A stretch of DNA of 64,000 bases from Cryphonectria parasitica EP155 (lineage: Eukaryota > Ascomycota > Sordariomycetes > Diaporthales > Cryphonectriaceae): positions 3,906,001 through 3,970,000 of the forward strand of contig NW_024468913.1 of NCBI RefSeq assembly GCF_011745365.1, given 5' to 3'. Numbering within the stretch: position 1 is the stretch's first letter; every line of letters begins with the position of its first letter. Under the pieces are notes generated by a model. It did no database searches, had not been told where the DNA came from, and was given only the letters and a program-made list of their open reading frames with translations. A program made the position numbers and the translations under genes. Of the stretch, positions 23,408 to 33,542 are shown one piece after another.

Positions 23408-24355
23408 ATGGTCAAAGCAGGTGAGAAGACTTTAGCTCCTTTACCCCTCATTATATCATCAGAGCTCCGTCATAGCTCCTGGCCTGAGGAGGGGCAGCAG
23501 GTTGGGTGCTGGATGCATGGTTCAGTGCCATCCGTCACTCCCTGAGGGTCCCTTGCCGAGCTGCATGAGCACCTTGATGGGCATTTCCCCCAGCTTGATG
23601 ACTGTCATGTCTCGCGCATGGGCCTATCGACGCCTAGATCGTCAAGGGGGCAGGTCGAGAGTAGCCAGAGCGAGCTTGGCCGCTGATTGCTTGCGTGCAA
23701 CCTTCCTGCCTGACCTGTGATCAGCCAGCTGACATCCACCTGTTGATGGCCTCTTCTAGTTTGCGTCGTCCGTGGTGACGCCAAGATCAGCGGCACCGTG
23801 ACCTTCGAGCAGGCCTCCGAGTCCGATCCCACCACCATCTCCTGGGACATCACCGGCCACGACGCCAGCGCCAAGCGTGGCATGCACATTCACACTTTTG
23901 GTGACAACACCAATGGCTGCACCTCCGCTGGCCCTCACTGTAAGTCTCAGCAGCAGCATTGCCTCCTGGCCTCCTACCCTGAAGCTCCTCCCGGCTAACA
24001 TGCTTTGCCCCCAGTCAACCCGCACAACAAGACCCACGGTGCTCCCACTGACGAGGTCCGCCACGTCGGTGACCTGGGCAACATCGAGACCGATGCTCAG
24101 GGCAACTCCAAGGGCAGTGTTCAGGACAAGTTTGTCAAGCTGATTGGACCCGAGTCTGTCATTGGCGTATGTCGACACTGTCTTCTCCCCATATACCATT
24201 CAAAGAGCGATAATTAAAGGCTAACTTACCCACAGCGCACCATCGTTGTGCACGCCGGTACTGATGATCTCGGCAAGGGCGATACTGAGGAGTCTCTCAA
24301 GACTGGCAACGCTGGTGGCCGTCCTGCCTGCGGTGTCATCGGAATCTCCAACTAA
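23408..24355 (+). CDS. SOD1: Cytosolic Cu/Zn superoxide dismutase
   Basis: Four exons: 23408-23420, 23760-23939, 24015-24166 and 24236-24355. Introns are 339, 75 and 69 nt. The first exon is only 13 nt (Met-Val-Lys-Ala plus one base). The total of 154 aa is the standard length for the enzyme, which converts superoxide to oxygen and hydrogen peroxide in the cytosol and intermembrane space. Metal ligands are visible: the two His of Met-His-Ile-His, His in Ala-Gly-Pro-His, His in Lys-Thr-His-Gly-Ala-Pro, His and Asp in Val-Arg-His-Val-Gly-Asp-Leu, and His in Val-Val-His-Ala-Gly. The disulfide pair is Asn-Gly-Cys-Thr and Pro-Ala-Cys-Gly. The substrate-guiding Arg is in Gly-Gly-Arg-Pro-Ala. There is no signal peptide. 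Thr replaces the usual Glu after the second metal-binding His; this is tolerated in the family as far as I know. Confidence 0.96.
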
Positions 24356-25571
24356 GGGACTGTGCGTGCCAGGTCAATACGACGCAGTTCAACAGCCCTG
24401 CAGATTTGGACGATAGTTAGGAATGGACCAAGACTGCGGATGTAGAGTCGTTGCAGTGCTAGAACAAGCAGAATGTTGACCCGCCTTTCCGAATGTTCAC
24501 TGCTTGTTTTCTGCGTGGCTCTTGGAAGAGATATACCACTCGAGATCTTCAAACAAGTCAATTATTGTCCACAGAGGAGCCATTGTAGTGCCTATGCTCT
24601 TCGAACAGCCCTCGTCCTGGGGGATCTGGTGCGTGATGCCTTCCACTAAGATGATGAATTCAAGGTGCAGCAGATTCTTCTGCCGAAACTATGCCTTGGG
24701 TCCGGGATTCGAAGTGGTCAATCTTCCTTCCTCTCAATTCCTAGGCTGGTCTCCTCCATTCTAGCTTCTACCTCGACTATCTCGATTAGGAGTGATTCAA
24801 TACATTCTGCCAAAGCCTCTTACCTTCTACATAGCATTTGAAGCTTGTGATTTATGCAACAGGTCCTCAGGGTCTGGGGCAACCCAATTGGGCTAGTGTT
24901 CAGGGCAGGGGCCCCACACTAGTTCTGGCCCACACTTTTCGTAACCTTCTCACTACCAGCACTGAACATCTGGCCAGAAGGCGCGAGAGGCACACGACAC
25001 CTTTATAAAGACAGAACGATTACCTACCTTCAAACGCTACCACCACTCTTTCAGATTCTTTCCTCAATAAACTCCTCCCCCCCTTTCCTCTTTTGCTATC
25101 GCTACACTTGCCTCTCCATAATTGTCGACCATCCCCTACAGGCAAGCAATCTTCCATCTCTCTACCCGCTTGCATATTGGTACGTGCCCCTCATCTCTTC
25201 TCAGATGCCCATCTCAATTACGCATTACACTCTTACATATCAAGAGTATTTCAGTTTGTGTGGTCCTGTAGCCGAGGGACTTCCCAGGCGAACCTCTCTA
25301 AACTATCCTACTTACCATCCCTTATGACTCCCCCCCCTCCCCCTTCCTGTCCCAGTTACCCTTGGAGTATGCAGCACATCTTGTCCTTTCCAATGCTCCG
25401 CCCCATACGCCCTTCCAACAGACGCCCCGTTGTAGCACAAACTTCACCTTTCCGCCCAACTCTCCATTGCAAAAGCTGATGTGTTCTTAGCGCTGGTGCT
25501 GAAGTGTTTGCTAGACAAACCCAGCCCCTGTCATTATTTCCAGCATTGATTCATTGCCCTCCTTCGTCACC
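24356..25571. other. Intergenic and long 5' leader of the Tudor-SN gene
   Basis: 3' flank of SOD1, then a CT-rich stretch from about 25000 that looks like promoter and leader. A GTACGT at 25180 and a CTGAT...TTCTTAG ending at 25490 could delimit a 5' UTR intron of 311 nt. I see no other gene. Confidence 0.45.
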
Positions 25572-28235
25572 ATGGCTCAACCTACCGTCTCAGGAGGCTA
25601 TGGCAAGGTCAAGTCCGTCCTGAGTGGAGACACCTTGATCTTGACAAATCCCGCGAACCCGGCTCTGGAGCGTACCCTGTCATTGGCCTATGTCAGCGCG
25701 CCGCGTCTGAGCAAGGATGGCGATGAGCGTTTCGGCTTCGACTCTCGAGAATTCTTGAGGGCGCTCACTGTCGGCAAGGTTGTCAAATTCAAAGTGAACT
25801 ACACTGTGCCCACCTCTCAGCGGGACTATGGCACAGCGGAGCTGCCAGGTGACGTCCTTCTGCCCGACGAACTCGTGAAGGCAGGTTGGGTCAAGGTTCG
25901 CGAGGACGCAGGAAAGAAGGAGGATGATGAAGCCATCCTGCAGCGGATTGACAACCTTCGTAACTTGGAGAGCAAGGCCAAGAACGAGAACTTGGGGCTC
26001 TGGGCGACCACTGGTGGCGTGATCGAGGTTCAGAACGACCTTGGTCACCCGCAATTCCTCGAGGAGTGGAAGGGCAAGACCGTCGATGGCGTTGTCGAGC
26101 GGGTCCTCAGCGGTGATCGATTACTGGTACGAATTTTCTTGTCGGACAAGAAGCATCTCCAGGTCATGACCCTCCTGGCCGGCATCCGCACCCCTGCCAC
26201 TGCACGGCCGCTTGTTTCCACCGGCGGCACGCAACCAGCGGAGGAGTATGGCAACGAGGCAAGGGCATTTGTCGAGACCAGACTGCTCCAACGCCACGTC
26301 AAGGTGCACATTCTCGGAGCGAGTCCCCAGGGCCAACTCGTAGCGACTGTGCTGCATCCCAACGGAAACGTCGCCGAGTTCCTTCTCCAAGAAGGTCTGG
26401 CTCGGTGCAACGACTTCCACTCCACCATGCTCGGAGACAAGATGGCTGCTCTGCGTGCAGCCGAGAAAAAGGCTCAAGGCAACAAGTTGAAGCTGCACAA
26501 AAACCACGTCGCCAAGGCAGACGCCAAGGAATCCGAGATGACTGTCACCAAGGTGATTGGTGCGGATACCATCCTCGTCAGGACCAAGACGGGCGAGGAG
26601 AAGCGTATCAACTTCAGCAGCGTGCGTGGACCCCGGACCAACGAGGCGTCCGAGGCCGCTTTCAAGGACGAGGCCAAGGAATTTCTGCGCAAGAAGATCA
26701 TTGGCAAGCATGTCAAGGTTACCGTTGATGGTTCCAAGCCGGCCGCCGACGGCTTTGAGGCCCGTGATGTTGCGACTGTCACCCAAAATGGCAAGAACAT
26801 TGGCCTGACCTTGGTGCAAGAGGGTTATGCCTCAGTCATCCGCCACCGAAAAGACGATACTGACCGGTCTCCCAACTATGACGAGCTGCTTGCCGCGCAG
26901 GAGACGGCCAAGACCGAGAAGAAGGGAATGTGGTCTGGGAAGGCCCCGAAGACCAAGACCCTTGTCGACGCATCAGAGAGCTTGCAGAGGGCGAAGCTGA
27001 ATCTGGGTACTCTCCAACGTCAGAAGAAGATTCCGGGTGTGGTTGACTTCTGCAAGTCCGGATCTCGTTTTACCATCCTGATCCCCCGCGAGGGTGTCAA
27101 GTTGACCCTTGTCCTGGCTGGCATTCGCGCCCCTCGAGCGGGTCGGTCGCCAGAGGAGAAGGGCGAACCTTTCGGCAACGAGGCTCTGGAGCTGGCGAAC
27201 AAGCGCTGCAACCAGCGAGATGTTGAGATTGATGTTTACGACATCGACAAGATCGGAGGCTTCATTGGTGATCTCTATGTCGGACGTGAGAGCTTTGCGA
27301 AGATATTGGTTGAGGAGGGTCTGGCCTCTGTCCACCAATACTCTGCTGAGAAGTCAGGAATCGCGGCGGAGCTTAATGCGGCGGAGAAGAAGGCGAAGGA
27401 GGGCCGCAAGGGCATGTGGCACGATTGGGACCCTTCACAGGAGCAGCAGGAGGAGGCGGAAGAGGAGACGCCCGTTGAGACTGCGGCAAATGACGTGCCA
27501 GTGAATGTCAAGCGCGAGTACCGCGAGGTGTCGGTTACCAGCATCGATGACAACGGCAGGATCAAGATCCAGGAGGTGGGCCAGGGCACAGCCTTGTTGG
27601 ACCAGCTGTCATCGAGGTTCCAGAAGTTCCACCTGGACCCCAAGAACAATATCCGCCTCAAGGGTGCGCCCAAGGCCGGCGACCTGGTGGCCGCCAAGTG
27701 GTCCGAGGATGGCTATTGGTACCGTGCACGGATCCGATCCAACGACCGGACTGCGCAGCAAGCTGAAGTCGTCTTCATCGACTACGGCAACACGGAAAAG
27801 TTCCCGTGGAGCGAGCTGCGGCCTCTGGACCAGGCCGAGTTCGGCACGCAGAAGCTGAAGCCGCAGGCCGCAGATGCATCCCTCTCACTCCTGCAACTTC
27901 CCACGGCGCCGCAATACTTCAACGAGACCAAGGCGTTCCTCACTGAGGTCCTCTCTGGCAAGGCCAAGTGGATCGTGAGCTACGACTTTGTTGACTCCAA
28001 GGAGGGTCTGACCTACATTACGGTCTACGAGGACAAGGAACCCCGGCCCAAGGCACACGAATCGATCAACCGCGAGGTGTTGCTCGAAGGACTGGGCATG
28101 GTGCCCCGGAAACTGAAGAGTTGGGAGCGCAGCCCGGCCTTGAGCGAGATCCTAAAGGCATACAAGGAGGCGGAGAGCGAGGCCAAGGACAACCGCGCAG
28201 GCATGTGGGAGTACGGCGATCTCACGGAGGACTAG
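25572..28235 (+). CDS. SND1: Tudor staphylococcal nuclease (Tudor-SN/SND1)
   Basis: Single exon, 887 aa from the ATG at 25572 in a good context (CACCATGGC); the frame is open slightly upstream but without an earlier ATG. There are four tandem staphylococcal-nuclease-like domains: SN1 about 10-150, SN2 about 178-310, SN3 about 322-460 and SN4 about 483-620. Each opens with a Val-Leu-Ser-Gly-Asp-type strand and carries a Gly-Ile-Arg-x-Pro or Val-Arg-Gly-Pro-type loop. A Tudor domain follows (about 703-760, with Trp-Tyr-Arg-Ala-Arg and Val-Phe-Ile-Asp-Tyr-Gly-Asn), embedded in a split fifth SN domain that runs to the C-terminus. This is the canonical Tudor-SN architecture. The protein binds RNA and acts in RNA stability, splicing and stress granules. 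Nuclease activity of individual repeats cannot be judged here. Confidence 0.95.
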   Translation: MAQPTVSGGYGKVKSVLSGDTLILTNPANPALERTLSLAYVSAPRLSKDGDERFGFDSREFLRALTVGKVVKFKVNYTVPTSQRDYGTAELPGDVLLPDELVKAGWVKVREDAGKKEDDEAILQRIDNLRNLESKAKNENLGLWATTGGVIEVQNDLGHPQFLEEWKGKTVDGVVERVLSGDRLLVRIFLSDKKHLQVMTLLAGIRTPATARPLVSTGGTQPAEEYGNEARAFVETRLLQRHVKVHILGASPQGQLVATVLHPNGNVAEFLLQEGLARCNDFHSTMLGDKMAALRAAEKKAQGNKLKLHKNHVAKADAKESEMTVTKVIGADTILVRTKTGEEKRINFSSVRGPRTNEASEAAFKDEAKEFLRKKIIGKHVKVTVDGSKPAADGFEARDVATVTQNGKNIGLTLVQEGYASVIRHRKDDTDRSPNYDELLAAQETAKTEKKGMWSGKAPKTKTLVDASESLQRAKLNLGTLQRQKKIPGVVDFCKSGSRFTILIPREGVKLTLVLAGIRAPRAGRSPEEKGEPFGNEALELANKRCNQRDVEIDVYDIDKIGGFIGDLYVGRESFAKILVEEGLASVHQYSAEKSGIAAELNAAEKKAKEGRKGMWHDWDPSQEQQEEAEEETPVETAANDVPVNVKREYREVSVTSIDDNGRIKIQEVGQGTALLDQLSSRFQKFHLDPKNNIRLKGAPKAGDLVAAKWSEDGYWYRARIRSNDRTAQQAEVVFIDYGNTEKFPWSELRPLDQAEFGTQKLKPQAADASLSLLQLPTAPQYFNETKAFLTEVLSGKAKWIVSYDFVDSKEGLTYITVYEDKEPRPKAHESINREVLLEGLGMVPRKLKSWERSPALSEILKAYKEAESEAKDNRAGMWEYGDLTED

Positions 28236-30072
28236 GTGCTATTGTGACCAATGGGCCCTCTGATCCCAGGTTCTTCATCCTTCGTGTTCTTTCATATTAC
28301 TAAATCAAAATCATCCTACTGAACACAGCATGCAACTAGGGAAAGGAAAATAAAGAGGAAGAGAGCGGGGAAAAGACTTGGAACGCCGGGAAAGGGGGGA
28401 AGGGGGGGAAAAAAAGGAAGGGGAAAAAGGCATTGAAAGGTTGCGAGTCTATTCATACGCATGCATGCTGCCCAGACAGCTGGTAGAAGGTGTGGCAGGC
28501 TCAAGCCATGCAGATAGTAGCAAATGGCATTGGGAATACAGGCTGTTATGACATCCTGGCCCTCTTCTCGCTGTGATGTTCGTGTGATCTTCTTTGTAAA
28601 GTGCCCAATACGAAAATTTTTTATTTTTATTTATTTTTATTGGAAAAAACAACCCGTCTCGTGAGATGTACCATAGGGCAAGTGTTCCATGGATACTTCC
28701 ACTACATAACATGATCGTGTAGCAGATCATTCCACGGGTGATTTCAAGCTGCTATATGGATGATCTCGATGATTCCCTTGAGTGATTGTCATCTTGTGGT
28801 GTGACTCATGTCTGCCAGTACACAATGCGGGCCTGATCGACTTCTCATGTTGAGCATACATGCCAAGTACCTGGCGTTGCGTGACTTAGACGATGGTGCA
28901 CTTACGGTACCACACTTGAGTATGAAGTAGGTTTTGGGTTGTTGGGCAGGGTGAGTGTTCTCCGTCCTTGGGGTCGTGCCTCAACCTGGAATTGGTCAGT
29001 TGGGGCGTGCTTGGCCCTGTTCTGCTCGCTAAGCAGCTGGCGGGTAGGTGGGCCGAACGTGTGCCCGCCAAGCGTCTCCGAAAGAAGGACGTAGACCTGA
29101 CGTCCGGTCCCGGGGTCTGCATGGGTACGTAGAGAGTTGTGGTGTGCGTGTGTGTGTATGAGTCCAGTGTTTCAGTTATTGGATATAGCAGCTGGGTGTC
29201 TCCCTCTTTTTCGTTTTTTTCCTCCTCTCTCTTTCCTTCTATTTCCTCAGCCTTTTTGGTGCATGGGTTAGGCGCCTCAAGCGCGTCGTGGATTTGGGGG
29301 TTAAAGGGTCGTTTTGCTTTCCTTTTCATTTTCTAACTAGGGGGTGGGAGGGATTGGGCGGGGTCGGGAAACGTTTTCCGAGGGTTTTGTAGTATGCTGA
29401 GCCCTGTCAAGTTCCATGTTCGTCAGGGTTTACAGGGGCAGGGGAAATGGCGGAGGGGTACCATAGTAGTAGAAGGGGTAAGGTAAAGGAAGAGAGGGGC
29501 AGCACTCGACCCCGCACCCAAACCCCCCTGCCAGTGCTCTGGTCCAAGTGTAGCATAGACTGCTTGAAGGCCAGAATGAATGGGGAGACAGGTAGACAAC
29601 AACGTTTCGATCACCCTAATGAACTTGAAAGGGAGGCGATGGATCCCAGATTAATAAGAAGAGAAGAGAACAAGTAGGAAGAAAAAAAAGATTGGGCCTC
29701 TCTGGCGGACAGTTTGGAATTTCACAAGGTCTGACGTAGGCCGGCTCCATAATTTAACAAATATTAAATTCGCCCCGAGAGGCGGCATGACGAGGAAGAG
29801 AGCTCATGTCAGGGCTGGGTCGGGTCAAGTTCAGTACTTAAATGCCTCGACGGACCATCGCCCCTCCCCCATCTCCCGACTCAGCCGATCAATCTTCTGT
29901 TCAGAATTTCTGTAAACCAACAACGTTAGTCCCAATTCTCCATCTTCATATTTCCATCATCCTGTTATATTGACTGTACTTAGATCACACAACAACGACA
30001 GCGACAACTATCAACCAATCTACCTCACCCCACCATCACCACCACCAACATACCAACTACGCCACACGCAAG
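28236..30072. other. Intergenic, no gene seen
   Basis: 3' flank of the Tudor-SN gene with purine-rich low-complexity DNA (28330-28440, G6/G8 runs), an A/T-rich patch (28616-28650), and from about 29850 the promoter and 5' leader of the transaldolase gene. The open frame 28886-29329 (-) is low-complexity. Confidence 0.5.
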
Positions 30073-31168
30073 ATGAGTTCATCTCTGGACCAGCTGAAGG
30101 CGTCGGGAACCGTCGTCGTCTCCGACTCGGGCGACTTCGCCTCCATCGGCAAATACAAGCCTCAGGATGCCACCACCAACCCTTCTCTGATCCTCGCCGC
30201 CTCCAAGAAGGCCGAGTACGCCAAGCTGATAGACGTTGCCATCGCCTACGCCAAGGAGCAGAAGAGCAGCGAGGATCTCGACACACAGGTTGACGCTGCC
30301 CTGGACCGTCTCCTGGTCGAGTTCGGCAGGGAAATCCTACAGATCATCCCCGGCAAGGTCTCCACTGAGGTCGACGCCCGCTTCTCCTTTGACACCAAGG
30401 CCAGCGTTGACAAGGCGCTGCACATCATCGAGGTAGGCTTGTTTTGTCCCCCCTTTCCCCTCCCCCGCCCTAAAATAGAGGCCAGGGCAAGCCAGCACAA
30501 GACATGAGTGAAGAAGACTAACGGATCGGATGGTTTTCACTCTATAGCTCTACAAGGAACAGGGCATCCCCAAGGAGCGCATCCTGATCAAGATTGCCTC
30601 CACCTGGGAGGGCATCAAGGCTGCCGAGATCCTGCAGCGAGACCACGGCATCAACTGCAACCTGACCCTGATGTTCAGCTTGGTGCAGGCCATCGCCGCC
30701 GCTGAGGCTGGCGCCTTCCTCATCTCCCCCTTCGTGGGCCGCATCCTCGACTGGTTCAAGGCCCACACCAAGAAGGAGTACGGCAAGGAGGAGGACCCCG
30801 GTGTCGCCTCGGTCAAGAGCATCTACAACTATTACAAGAAGTTCGGCTACAAGACCATCGTCATGGGTGCCTCTTTCCGCAACACCGGCGAGATCACCGA
30901 GCTCGCTGGCTGCGACTACCTGACCATCGCCCCCAACCTGCTCGAGGAGCTCTCCAACGCCCAGGAGGCTGTGCCCAAGAAGCTTGAGGCTGCCTCCGCC
31001 AGCAGCCTTGACCTCGAGAAGAAGACGTACATCCAGAGCGAGGCCGACTTCCGCTTCGACTTCAACGAGGACCAGATGGCCGTCGAGAAGCTGCGCGAAG
31101 GTATCAGCAAGTTCGCTGCCGATGCCGTCACCCTGAAGGACATCCTTAAGAGCAAGCTGAGCGCGTAA
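30073..31168 (+). CDS. TAL1: Transaldolase
   Basis: Two exons, 30073-30432 and 30548-31168. The intron 30433-30547 has a GTAGGC donor and a TCTATAG acceptor; the product is 326 aa, the usual length. The enzyme moves a dihydroxyacetone unit from sedoheptulose-7-phosphate to glyceraldehyde-3-phosphate in the non-oxidative pentose phosphate pathway in the cytosol. The Schiff-base lysine is Lys135 in [11 protein letters not shown]. Other family blocks are Asp-Ala-Thr-Thr-Asn-Pro-Ser-Leu-Ile near the N-terminus, Asn-Leu-Thr-Leu-Met-Phe-Ser, and [11 protein letters not shown]. The codon use is strongly C-ending, as expected for a highly expressed gene. Confidence 0.97.
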
Positions 31169-31515
31169 AAGGGACAAAAAGGGAAGGAAGGAAGAATCGG
31201 AAAGACTAAGAACGGAATAAGAACCCCAATGAAGACTGGACATGGGTGGGGACATGTAAGGGAGACTGGAAGATAGCGTGCATAGAAATTCAGTAAACAA
31301 TCACCTACCTAAATATGTCACAACCTGGTTGGCCGTGTATACTGCCATAGAGCATCGCCGCCAACCCATCGACTACTGTAATACGTATGTTTCATCTGCC
31401 CAGTTAATAATGCAACACCGAAATTATAGACTCGCCGCTATGATAAATGTCTGCATAGCTGCTTGGAAAGCCGGTGATTTCTTCATTCCATTTCCTTGTT
31501 CCTGCTTCATGATGC
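31169..31515. other. Convergent 3' flank of transaldolase
   Basis: Short 3' flank between transaldolase (+) and the open frame that follows UBC13 (-). I see nothing else in it. Confidence 0.5.
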
Positions 31516-31989
31516 TTAGTTGCGGGGTTTGTTCCACGAGATGGCCCGTCTCAACTTCTCCCTGTCAGCCTCGCTGATCTCTTGCTCCTCCCCGCCATGA
31601 CCCATGTGTTCCTCCAGGATCTGATCAAGCGTCCGATCTAACGCCGCAAGAGCGCTCTCGTCCGAGTCGCTGCCAAGATCTTCATCATCCGTCCCAATCT
31701 CCTGGCCCACACCAAGCTGCCAGCTGTATCCCAAAATTTGGCCCTCCTCCACCAAGTGTCCGACTTCACCTTCTCCTGGGGAGGAAACAGATGCGACGAT
31801 ATTATCCCAACCGCCGCTCCCGCTTCCGCTGCCACCCAGCCCATCCTCAACTCCATCCTGTGAATGCACAGGGCCCTCCATAGTATCCCCCATATCACCA
31901 GTCGGGGCTTCTCGTGAACCGGCCTCCCACGGCTCCGAGACGGTAACGTTGCCCCTAGGAGGAGGCTTAGGGACACGAGACAGGCCGTC
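31516..31989 (-). other. 157-codon open frame continuing UBC13 past its TAG stop
   Basis: The frame directly after the UBC13 TAG (31990-31992) stays open for 157 codons, to a TAA at 31516. Its translation is acidic and Gly/Ser-rich, then ends with an amphipathic-looking tail: Asp/Glu clusters, Ala-Leu-Ala-Ala-Leu-Asp-Arg-Thr-Leu-Asp-Gln-Ile-Leu-Glu-Glu, then Glu-Lys-Leu-Arg-Arg-Ala-Ile-Ser-Trp-Asn. An ATG at 31893 would allow a separate 125-aa product. It reads like protein, but another frame here is also open for 146 codons, so stop density is locally low. It could be a recoded C-terminal extension, a separate small gene, or 3' UTR. Confidence 0.35.
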
Positions 31990-32756
31990 CTACTGCGCGT
32001 CAGGCTTGGCGTACTTCTGGGTCCACTCACGGGCGGTCTCGATGGCGGCCTTCTCGTCCTCTTTCCAGGCCTTGGCAACCTCGGCGGCGAGAGGGTCGTC
32101 GGGGTTGGGGGCGCCGAGCAGGGCCTGTATGGAGAGGAGGATGGTGCGAATTTGAAGAGCGGGAGACCAGTTGTCTATACAGGAGCACAGACGCACAGAC
32201 GCACACACAAGGTCAGCCATACAGGAATCCCCATCTAAAAGAGTCATAGGATGAAAGGGGAGAGGGGGAGGGGAAGTTGTTTTGCGTACTTTTCAGAACG
32301 TCAAGGCAGATGCGGCCCAGCTTGTCGACATTTGGGTGGAAGATCTTGGTCAGGAAGCGGATCTTGGGAGGGACCATGGGGTAGTCGTCTGGGAGGAAGA
32401 GCTCGAGCTTGAAGTTTCCGCCTAGCGAGACCGAAAAAAAATGGTCAGGTCAGCGGGCTGTGCGTGTTACCCAAGGCGGGGTGTCAGGCATGGGCGAGTA
32501 ACTTGGTTTGATTTGTATGTACCTTCGTATGGTGAGGAATCGGGGCCATCGATAGTGACGTCGAAGTAGCGGAGGTTTTCGGGGTGAGGAACGGCGCTGA
32601 TGCCGGGCACACTGTTGCACACGTGTGGTCAGAGGTCAGAAGAGGTTCAGGCAGCGGGGAAACCCCATCCGAACAGGTAAACATAGAGAGGTGGGCAGCG
32701 TACGGCTCCGCCATCAGGCGCTCTGTTTCCTTGAGGATCCTCTTTGGCAAAGCCAT
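31990..32756 (-). CDS. UBC13: Ubiquitin-conjugating enzyme E2, Ubc13 type
   Basis: Four exons: 32756-32704, 32611-32523, 32421-32290 and 32174-31990. Introns are 92 (GTACGC), 101 (GTACAT) and 115 nt (GTACGC). The 152-aa product matches the Ubc13 family end to end: an N-terminal Leu-Pro-Lys-Arg-Ile helix, the HPN motif (His76-Pro77-Asn78), the catalytic Cys86 in Gly-Arg-Ile-Cys-Leu-Asp-Val-Leu, and the Ser-Pro-Ala-Leu-Gln-Ile-Arg-Thr helix. With the Uev/Mms2 partner, this E2 makes Lys63-linked ubiquitin chains in post-replication DNA repair (PCNA polyubiquitylation). The stop is TAG, and the same frame continues open for 157 codons beyond it. A GTGAGT inside the last exon gives only out-of-frame or too-short intron options, so the 152-aa form is taken as the main product. 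Confidence 0.95.
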
Positions 32757-33148
32757 GGTGTGTGTAAGATGAAAGGAGAGGGCGACAAGTTTGCAAAAAC
32801 GTGGGTGACTCCTGAAAAGGATATCGCGAACTTGTCAAGGAGACAGACCCCTAAGGCTGGCTAGGTCTGGTGTTGGTGAATGCGGATGTGGAGGACTGGT
32901 TGTCAAGTCCAGGTTACTCAGGTCGCAAACGTTAACCACAGATGTCTGTCGTGTGTGCAGGGCAGGGCGATACTGGATGATGGGAAGTAGACAAGTTCCT
33001 AGTCGGTAAGATGTCTGAAATGGGCGGTGCAAGATAGTGATCTGTAATCAGGTATGACGCTATCGTCGAGTGTTTTTTTCTTTGGTCCTTTAGGGAAAAG
33101 TAAGTCAAGACGATAACAAGACCAGCTGCCATCCTAAGGTCGAGCGAT

Positions 33149-33173
33149 GGGGGGAGGGGGAGGGGGAGGGGGG
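33149..33173 (+). repeat. G-quadruplex-type tract in a divergent promoter
   Basis: Four runs of G6, G5, G5 and G6 separated by single A bases. Single-base loops and runs of five or more fit a very stable intramolecular G-quadruplex. Folding in vivo is inference. Confidence 0.8.
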
Positions 33174-33338
33174 TCGCACCTCTGTGGTGCCTGATTAGAT
33201 AAGGTTGCGTGCACTAGCCTGCCTGCAGTAACGCTTGCGTTATGTACCTACGTACTCATGCACAGTAGGACTCAGTTAACGACGTGCCTCGACCTCAATA
33301 CCAGCTTCGGTCAACCCACGAGGCTGACGTCTAACAAA

Positions 33339-33353
33339 CCCCCCCCCCCCCCC
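33339..33353. repeat. C15 homopolymer
   Basis: Uninterrupted C run 190 nt upstream of the MTC5-like start. Length is uncertain, as for any homopolymer read. Confidence 0.8.
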
Positions 33354-33542
33354 TCTCCCAAATTACGAATCACAAAGGGGGTAAACATGAACCTCTTCAA
33401 CAGGTCCATCCACCAGATCAAACGATGAATAATGACCCCCATAACAACCAGCTGCATTGCTTAAGAACATCTTCCAGATGACAACAGCGGCTATGTTGTT
33501 CCTGTTCAGCGACCCAAAGCAGTATCACTTAAGCCGAACAAG

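Larger units (their letters stand above)
32757..33542. promoter_or_regulatory. Divergent promoter region UBC13 / MTC5-like
   Basis: 786 nt between two divergent starts. It contains a four-run G tract (33149-33173) and a C15 run (33339-33353), both strand-asymmetric and close to the MTC5-like start. I identify no specific transcription-factor site. Confidence 0.45.

Noticed and set aside
31638..32078. 146-codon minus-strand frame overlapping the UBC13 3' end
   Set aside because: It overlaps UBC13 in another frame, with Arg/Ser/Pro-rich shadow composition. A 76-nt GTGAGT...CCTAG splice from UBC13 would enter it but would remove the E2 C-terminus.
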